DNA from: a virus
DNA length: 25,252 bases
Direction: 5' to 3' (one strand)
Virus record (IMG/VR): IMGVR_UViG_3300001213_000225
Location: 1 to 25,252 of that record
The notes beneath the pieces were generated by a model. The model saw only the letters and a list, made by a program, of their open reading frames with translations, made no database searches and was not told where the DNA came from. Shown here one piece after another: positions 20,587-25,252 of the stretch; positions within the stretch are counted from its first letter, which is position 1; each line of letters opens with the position of its first letter. Position numbers and translations under genes: made by a program.

Positions 20587-21006
20587 ATGTCCGTGACACC
20601 CGAGCGGTTGGCAGAAGAAGGCAGCGAATCAGCGCATCAAAGAGCTGTTATGTGCTGGTCTGCCAAACAAGTTGCGAAAGGGGTGGAGAGCTTGCGATGG
20701 TTGTATGCTATCCCGAACGGTGGTGGCAGAACTGCAAGCCAAGGAGCTGCTTTGCAAGCAGAAGGGGTTAAGCCGGGTGTGGCAGATTTGTTTCTAATGC
20801 AAGGGTGTGCGGTCTATCACGGATTGTATATCGAAATGAAAGTTTATCCAAACGGGATGAGTGACAAGCAAGTCTCTTTTGCCAATGATGCGTTAGAGAG
20901 GGGTTATTATTACGCTCTTTGTTATTCCTGGGAAGAAGCTCGAAATATAATTGTACAGTATTTGGAACTCTGCGGAATAACCTGTCCCGTCGAGGAAGCT
21001 GTGTGA
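20587..21006 (+). CDS. VRR-NUC domain nuclease
   Basis: From ATG 20587 the protein is 139 aa and shows the VRR-NUC pattern: HQRAVMCW near the start, LYAIPNGGGRTASQGAALQAEGVKPGVADLFL (key parts AIPNGG, KPGVADL with Asp67), YIEMK (81-85, Glu83-x-Lys85) and Gln95. These form a PD-(D/E)XK-type active site. VRR-NUC enzymes in phages act on branched DNA, probably resolving replication or packaging intermediates, and here the gene directly precedes the terminase genes. The start is chosen at ATG 20587, with AGGAG upstream; the frame is open to 20548, but that part overlaps TTGCA boxes. Confidence 0.85.
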   Translation: MSVTPERLAEEGSESAHQRAVMCWSAKQVAKGVESLRWLYAIPNGGGRTASQGAALQAEGVKPGVADLFLMQGCAVYHGLYIEMKVYPNGMSDKQVSFANDALERGYYYALCYSWEEARNIIVQYLELCGITCPVEEAV

Positions 21007-21057
21007 ATGTGGTTACTCGAACGGATTGGGGGCATTCCGCTCGACGGATAATGGATT

Positions 21058-21534
21058 ATGAGATTACCAACTTACCGTTCTGCGATGCTAGATCCGTTAA
21101 CTACGGAAGAAATGCAATTACGGAAAGCATTTGTCCAGGAGTATATCAAAGACTATGATGCTCCCCTTGCTCTGGTACGTATGGGTCAACCGTTTGAGCT
21201 TGCTAAAAGGATGGCTCAACAGTATGTTCAGGATTGCTGGGTTCAGACGTTACTCCAGAAAGAAAAGGAACAGTTTTTTACAAAGCTTAGTAACAGGGAT
21301 GAGACAATCATGGGCATTGTTGCAAGCAGATATTTTGAAGAGGCTTGTACTGCTCGCGGTGCTGCTAAGCTTGCCGCATTGGGCAAGCTGTCCGACTTCC
21401 TTAAGATGGAGACGGCACGTTCTACAAGAACAGACAACCAAAGCGGCCTAAGCTTAGGTGAAATTCAACAAGAATTAATAAGGCGGGGATTACCTAGTGA
21501 CATTTTGGAAGACCAATTTAGCCCAGACGCTTAG
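21058..21534 (+). CDS. terS: Terminase small subunit
   Basis: A 158-aa protein directly before the large subunit gene, with the helical DNA-binding layout of Terminase_2-type small subunits: LRKAFVQEYIKDYDAPLALVRMG (elements RKAFVQEYI and APLALVRMG) followed by AKRMAQQYVQD. The middle (KLAALGKLSDFLKM) is probably the oligomerisation helix, and the Gln/Ser-rich tail probably contacts the motor. It would recognise packaging sites in the phage DNA. Its end overlaps the large subunit by 38 bp in another frame. Start ATG 21058 is the first in frame; ATG 21085 is possible. Confidence 0.78.
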   Translation: MRLPTYRSAMLDPLTTEEMQLRKAFVQEYIKDYDAPLALVRMGQPFELAKRMAQQYVQDCWVQTLLQKEKEQFFTKLSNRDETIMGIVASRYFEEACTARGAAKLAALGKLSDFLKMETARSTRTDNQSGLSLGEIQQELIRRGLPSDILEDQFSPDA

Positions 21535-22969
21535 TGAAGCTGACTTGTATGAAATGCAGGTGCAGATCAAAGCACGGACTAACCTATGGGTCTATAGGCG
21601 TTATATGCGCCCCCAAATGATTCCCAATTGGTGGCAATGGGATCTGTCCACTCACCTTCAAAATTTCTATCACGAACTTATTCAGGGGCACCGGCCGATA
21701 CTGGTAATTCAAGCACCCCCTCAGCATGGAAAATCTGTCTCCGTTGTTGATTTCATAGCTTGGATTTCCGGTCGTTGCCCCTACCTTAAAATCGGATTTG
21801 CCTCCTATTCAGACATGCTAGGCGTCAAAGCTAATCTGCACCTTCAACGCACATTTGCGGACAACAAGTTCCAAGCGCTGTTTCCTAAGCTCACCATCCC
21901 TACCCGTAAAGACCGTGGCATCCTCACAAGGGATAAAATTGAATTTATGGGGACGGATGGTTTTTTTAGAAATACAACTGTTGGTGGCGCAATTACCGGG
22001 GAGCCCTTGGATCTTGGTGTTATTGATGACCCAATCAAAGGGCGTGAAGAAGCAAATTCAAAACGCATACGGGAAAAGACCTGGGATTGGTTTACGGACG
22101 ATTTCTCTACCCGGTTCAGTGAGCATAGTGGATTGTTGTGGGTAATGACCCGCTGGCATGTCGATGATCCCATTGGGAGGTTCCTCAACCAAGATATTGG
22201 AAACGTCAAGGTTCTTAAATACCCTGCTATTGCGGAACATGACGAACTCTATCGCAAGAAGGGTCAGGCGTTATTTCCACAGCATAAATCCATAGACTTT
22301 CTGGAAGAGCGCAAAGCACGAATGGCCTCATTCTCCTATGAGGCATTGTACCAGCAAAACCCAAAAGTGATTGGCGGCAATATAATCAAAGGTTCTTTCT
22401 TTCGATATTACAATGTGCTCCCTAAGTTGGAGTATAGAAACATTTACGTCGATACCGCACAGAAGACCAAGGAAGCTAACGACTATACTGTTTTCGAATG
22501 CTGGGGCAAGGGCGTGGATGGAAATCTTTATTTGGTGGATCTATGGCGCGGTAAATGGGATGCTGTGGATTTGGAGTTGAATGCTGCTATCTTTTGGAAT
22601 AAACATAACGTCAAGGATTCCGCCAACCCTGATTTTGACGATGCTTTATTGGGGGGTCTGAGGGTGATGAAGATTGAAGATAAGGTGTCCGGAACTGGTC
22701 TTATTCAATCCCTACCAAAGAAGCACAAAATACCTGTTCAAGCTATTCAGCGTAACAAGGATAAATATACCCGTGTTTGTGATAACTTGGGTTACATTGA
22801 ATCTGGGTTTGTCTATTTACCCGTCGTGTCCAGTTTCACCCAGACCTTTGTGACTGAGTGTGAGGAATTTAGTGCAGATGGCAACCACTCTCACGATGAC
22901 CAAGTTGACCCGCTGTTAGACGCTATAGAAGATATGTTGGGAAGCACAAGAAGGACGTTCTATGATTAA
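21497..22969 (+). CDS. terL: Terminase large subunit
   Basis: The 490-aa packaging motor has a Walker A QAPPQHGKS at about 72-80, Walker B LGVIDDP at about 173-179 and a coupling segment VMTRWHVDDP. The C-terminal RNase H-like nuclease has YVDTAQKTKEANDYT (first Asp) and DDQVDPLLDAIED (last acidic residues). The enzyme cuts and pumps DNA into the prohead. The start is GTG 21497, with GCGGGG upstream, inside the small subunit gene. If phage DNA carries modified guanine, this motor and its nuclease must act on it. The gene overlaps the next by 8 bp. Confidence 0.93.
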   Translation: MTFWKTNLAQTLSEADLYEMQVQIKARTNLWVYRRYMRPQMIPNWWQWDLSTHLQNFYHELIQGHRPILVIQAPPQHGKSVSVVDFIAWISGRCPYLKIGFASYSDMLGVKANLHLQRTFADNKFQALFPKLTIPTRKDRGILTRDKIEFMGTDGFFRNTTVGGAITGEPLDLGVIDDPIKGREEANSKRIREKTWDWFTDDFSTRFSEHSGLLWVMTRWHVDDPIGRFLNQDIGNVKVLKYPAIAEHDELYRKKGQALFPQHKSIDFLEERKARMASFSYEALYQQNPKVIGGNIIKGSFFRYYNVLPKLEYRNIYVDTAQKTKEANDYTVFECWGKGVDGNLYLVDLWRGKWDAVDLELNAAIFWNKHNVKDSANPDFDDALLGGLRVMKIEDKVSGTGLIQSLPKKHKIPVQAIQRNKDKYTRVCDNLGYIESGFVYLPVVSSFTQTFVTECEEFSADGNHSHDDQVDPLLDAIEDMLGSTRRTFYD

Positions 22970-23195
22970 TCTAGTCGAAGCTGAAAAACACAAGGCCCAA
23001 GCTTATCAGCTTTCTGATGGTAGGTTTGTTTCCACTCCTGAGGAATGGGTTACAAAGGAAAATGAATTGCTTAGAAAAAAATCATTATATCTGCTAGAAG
23101 CTAGGGTTACTAATGATACTCGGGTTCAGCAATTCATTTTGGACAATATTGATTTGTTAGTTCAGATTGCCAAAGATCCGGGTGCTGTGGCATGA
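22962..23195 (+). CDS. Hypothetical protein between terminase and portal, 77 aa
   Basis: A small, helical, acidic protein (MINLVEAEKHKAQAYQL; LLRKKSLYLLEARV; FILDNIDLLVQIAKD) overlapped by terL at its start and by the portal gene at its end (ATGA). Such tightly coupled small genes between terL and the portal may encode head-assembly helpers, but no family is recognised. No membrane segment or metal site. Confidence 0.65.
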   Translation: MINLVEAEKHKAQAYQLSDGRFVSTPEEWVTKENELLRKKSLYLLEARVTNDTRVQQFILDNIDLLVQIAKDPGAVA

Positions 23196-24562
23196 CTAGA
23201 AGCCTCTATGCTACGGATGGTCTGGAGAACGTGGTTGCTGGGCTTGGTACTGAGCGCGATAAGCGTTCTTATTCCGCTTATGGAATTGTTACTTCCCTTA
23301 GCTGGATGGAGTTGGATTCTATGTACCGGGGTTCTTGGTTGGCAAAACGTATTGTCAACAGTGTAGCAGAGGACATGACCCGGGAATGGATTGATGTCAG
23401 CGTAAAAGGGGATGATGATTTTGATTTTTGTGAATTGGAAAAACCTTGGAACCTTAAGTCCAAAGTAACTGAAGCCTTGCGTTGGGCTAGGTTGTACGGG
23501 GGCGCTGCCATCATTATTGGAACGGGCGTTGACGAACTTAACACCCAGTTAGACATTGAATCTCTTAAGCAAGGACAATTAAAATATCTATTAGTATTGG
23601 ACAGGTGGCAATTAACTTGGAGTGGTAGCGTTGATGAGGATATTGAGTCCCCGAACTTTGGTTATCCCTCCGCTTATGTGCATTCAACAAGCGGGAAGAC
23701 TATACATTGGACAAGGGTTATTCGCTTCGAGGGTCAACCTTTACCTTGGCAGAGTTGGATAGCAAATAGTCGTTGGCACGACAGCGAATTACAGCACGTC
23801 TTGGACAGCATAACATCCTATGATAGCACCCGGGATATAATCCACACCATGCTCTATGAGGCTAATGTGGATGTGGTTAAAGCAGTTGGCATGGCGGAAC
23901 TACTTGCTTCAAAAGACGGGGAAAAGAAAATTATCAAACGGTTCCAGACCGCTGCTCTAATGAAGTCGATTAACCGTACACTGTTGTTGGATGATTCAGA
24001 AAGTTATGAAAAGAAGTCCAATAACTTTACCAACCTTTCCGACGTCTGGGGTAGGTTCATAGATGACGTGTGTGGTGCATCCGAGATCCCAAAAGCTCGT
24101 TTGTTTGGTGATTCCCCTGGTGGATTAAATGCTACTGGGAAAGGGGAATTGACCAACTATTATGATATGATTTCTAATAAGCAAGAAGCCGCCCTGCTTA
24201 CCCAAGTTGAAAAGCTTGTCAAAGTTATTGTGGTTAATGCGATGGGTAGTTACCCAGATGATTTGAAGGTTGAGTTTAATCCACTATGGCAGACCAGTGA
24301 GACAGAACAGATGGCTAACAGTAAGGTTCGGGCGGATAGGGATAAAATTTATTTAGATAGTGGTATCGTTACGCCTGCGGAAGTTGGCCAATCTTTGTTG
24401 GATGATAATATTTACCCAGCTATGACAGAGGAATCGATTACCTTGTTGGAAGAAATGGAAAATGAACCATTACCTGATCCGGTGAATCCGTTGAATCCGA
24501 TTCCAGTAGTTAACCCCATTGCCCCGCCTGTAAGTAATGCCGCAGCAGAGGAGAACCAATAA
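23192..24562 (+). CDS. Portal protein (DUF1073 type)
   Basis: The 456-aa protein follows the DUF1073/Gp1-like portal layout: MYRGSWLAKRIVNSVAEDMTREWI early (key parts WLAKRIV and DMTREW), GGAAIIIG, a central NRTLLLDD and SPGGLNATGKGELTNYYD (parts SPGGLNATG and NYYDMI) before a helical C-terminal part. It forms the dodecameric DNA gate of the capsid and binds the terminase. The C-terminal 30 residues are Pro/Asn-rich (PVNPLNPIPVVNPIAPP), probably disordered. It is ATGA-coupled to the preceding small gene. Confidence 0.85.
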   Translation: MTRSLYATDGLENVVAGLGTERDKRSYSAYGIVTSLSWMELDSMYRGSWLAKRIVNSVAEDMTREWIDVSVKGDDDFDFCELEKPWNLKSKVTEALRWARLYGGAAIIIGTGVDELNTQLDIESLKQGQLKYLLVLDRWQLTWSGSVDEDIESPNFGYPSAYVHSTSGKTIHWTRVIRFEGQPLPWQSWIANSRWHDSELQHVLDSITSYDSTRDIIHTMLYEANVDVVKAVGMAELLASKDGEKKIIKRFQTAALMKSINRTLLLDDSESYEKKSNNFTNLSDVWGRFIDDVCGASEIPKARLFGDSPGGLNATGKGELTNYYDMISNKQEAALLTQVEKLVKVIVVNAMGSYPDDLKVEFNPLWQTSETEQMANSKVRADRDKIYLDSGIVTPAEVGQSLLDDNIYPAMTEESITLLEEMENEPLPDPVNPLNPIPVVNPIAPPVSNAAAEENQ

Positions 24563-24616
24563 ATGCAATCACCATATCAAATTGTGGGCTTAGATTTTAA
24601 AGGGCAGCCATGTTAA
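24563..24616 (+). CDS. Possible 17-aa leader peptide
   Basis: An ATG directly follows the portal TAA (TAAATG) and opens a 17-codon frame ending TAA 24614-24616, overlapping the start of the collagen-like gene. It may be a leader that couples translation of the next gene or may be chance. No ribosome site of its own is visible apart from GAGGAG in the portal tail. Confidence 0.2.
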   Translation: MQSPYQIVGLDFKGQPC

Positions 24617-25252
24617 ATTTATCTACAGTTAATACCACATTGCTTCTGATTACCGGGTCAGCGGGTAAGATATCCGTATCTGGTTCAGGGGTAGATGCTC
24701 CGTCTGTTCTTTCTCAGTCCTCTAGTTATGCACCCTTTGGGTTCCAACTAGATGATATTGTGGTAGCAGGGTCAACCCCGATAGTAGATGCTCCACCCCC
24801 TTATGAGATTCGGAATGTAAAACAATTAACTATATCTAACACCCATGCAACATTAGCGAATTTGTGCAGGGTTGAACAATATGACGGGGTTCGCCGGATT
24901 GTTAAATGGGCAGGAACTTTACAAGCTGGGGAACGGGTTGAGTTTGATGAGACTGGCGTATGGACTGTCTATAACAGTGAAGGTAGTGGGGTTATTAGCG
25001 GCCAGACTGGACCAATTGGAGCAACTGGTCCAACTGGGGCAGCGGGTCCAACGGGTGTACAAGGTCCTATTGGTGCAACTGGATCACAGGGTATCGCTGG
25101 CCCCCAAGGCTCCATAGGGGCAACTGGACCAACTGGTGCGACTGGGGCTGTTGGTTCCCCCGGCGCATTGGTCAGCCAGGGCACCTGGAATGCGGCAACC
25201 AACACCCCAACGTTAGCGTCAGGCACAGGCACAAAAGGGTTTTATTATACCG
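24610..25252 (+). CDS. Collagen-like structural protein, 5' part of gene
   Basis: From ATG 24610 (ribosome site AAAGGG, 6 nt before) the frame is open to the window end, giving 214 residues. Residues 1-130 form a Ser/Thr/Val-rich beta domain resembling a virion decoration or fibre-attachment domain. Residues 131-187 are 19 uninterrupted Gly-X-Y triplets, rich in GAT and GPT, forming a collagen-type triple helix. After that comes [21 protein letters not shown], the 'GTWNA-TNTPTL-SGTG--G' motif common in collagen-like phage fibres and baseplate proteins. The protein is probably a head fibre or tail fibre; position next to the portal favours a head or neck fibre. The 3' end is outside. Confidence 0.8.
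   Translation, partial: MLNLSTVNTTLLLITGSAGKISVSGSGVDAPSVLSQSSSYAPFGFQLDDIVVAGSTPIVDAPPPYEIRNVKQLTISNTHATLANLCRVEQYDGVRRIVKWAGTLQAGERVEFDETGVWTVYNSEGSGVISGQTGPIGATGPTGAAGPTGVQGPIGATGSQGIAGPQGSIGATGPTGATGAVGSPGALVSQGTWNAATNTPTLASGTGTKGFYYT
25000..25170 (+). repeat. Gly-X-Y collagen repeat
   Basis: Nineteen consecutive Gly-X-Y codon triplets with recurrent GGTGCAACTGG-type DNA blocks. The opposite-strand frame across it is a shadow of this low-complexity sequence. Repeat number is likely to vary between relatives by recombination. Confidence 0.85.

Noticed and set aside
21844-22209. 121-aa minus-strand frame inside terL
   Set aside because: It lies wholly within a motif-bearing terminase gene, has no known domain and no ribosome site.
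24969-25232. 87-aa Pro/Val/Gly frame on the minus strand
   Set aside because: It is the reverse complement of the Gly-X-Y repeat, which always yields such a frame.
1-25252. tRNA, rRNA or riboswitch (including preQ1 class) genes
   Set aside because: No cloverleaf, rRNA segment or preQ1-type aptamer was recognised in the intergenic spaces, most of which are too short; a covariance-model search was not possible.

Overview
The window is part of a tailed double-stranded DNA phage genome (or a prophage of one). It carries terminase small and large subunits, a DUF1073-type portal protein, a collagen-like fibre protein and a full phage replication module, with almost no non-coding DNA and genes chained by ATGA/TAATG stop-start overlaps. 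The host cannot be named. Sigma70-like promoters, clear Shine-Dalgarno sites and a classical signal peptide suit a bacterial, probably Gram-negative, host. No integrase, tRNA gene, insertion sequence or CRISPR array was seen.

Layout. Positions 1-264 hold the 3' end of a rightward gene encoding a membrane-anchored coiled-coil protein. It converges on a long leftward gene block (16768 down to 277). Read in its own direction, this block starts with small genes, a Sak4-like ATPase and a DUF669 ssDNA-binding-type protein. It continues with a Cas4/RecB-like nuclease, an SF2 helicase and a repeat-containing Ala/Lys-rich protein. Next comes a nine-gene stretch: queE, queC, a YdjM-like membrane protein, a minimal QueF-like protein, queD, a Gpt-FolE fusion, dpdA, a probable sliding clamp and a family B DNA polymerase. 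A separate promoter near 3030 then drives ten small accessory genes, several of which encode single-pass membrane or secreted proteins. Rightward from 16918 lie an HTH regulator, a primase-helicase, a 335-bp AT-rich repeat-bearing gap (candidate origin), three small genes, a VRR-NUC nuclease, terminase, portal and a collagen-like protein cut by the window end.

Main biological reading. The phage encodes the route from GTP to preQ0 (FolE, QueD, QueE, QueC) plus a DpdA-type transglycosylase that would exchange guanine in DNA for a 7-deazaguanine, a known anti-restriction strategy. Three features make this version unusual. (1) A 92-residue QueF-like protein keeps the nitrile-chemistry residues Cys17, Asp24 and Glu59 at the same spacing as QueF but has lost the NADPH motif, which suggests a non-reductive step such as preQ0 to archaeosine-type G+. 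(2) FolE is fused to a Gpt-like phosphoribosyltransferase domain, which could recycle the guanine released by DpdA back towards GTP. (3) QueC lacks all four zinc-binding cysteines. The pathway sits directly upstream of, and translationally coupled to, the clamp and polymerase genes, so modification and replication would be expressed together.

Two intrinsic terminators lie inside the leftward block, each directly after a gene for a probably abundant DNA-associated protein and with no promoter behind it. They probably set stoichiometry by partial termination. TTGCA-containing boxes recur in three regulatory regions and may mark a shared operator or promoter element.
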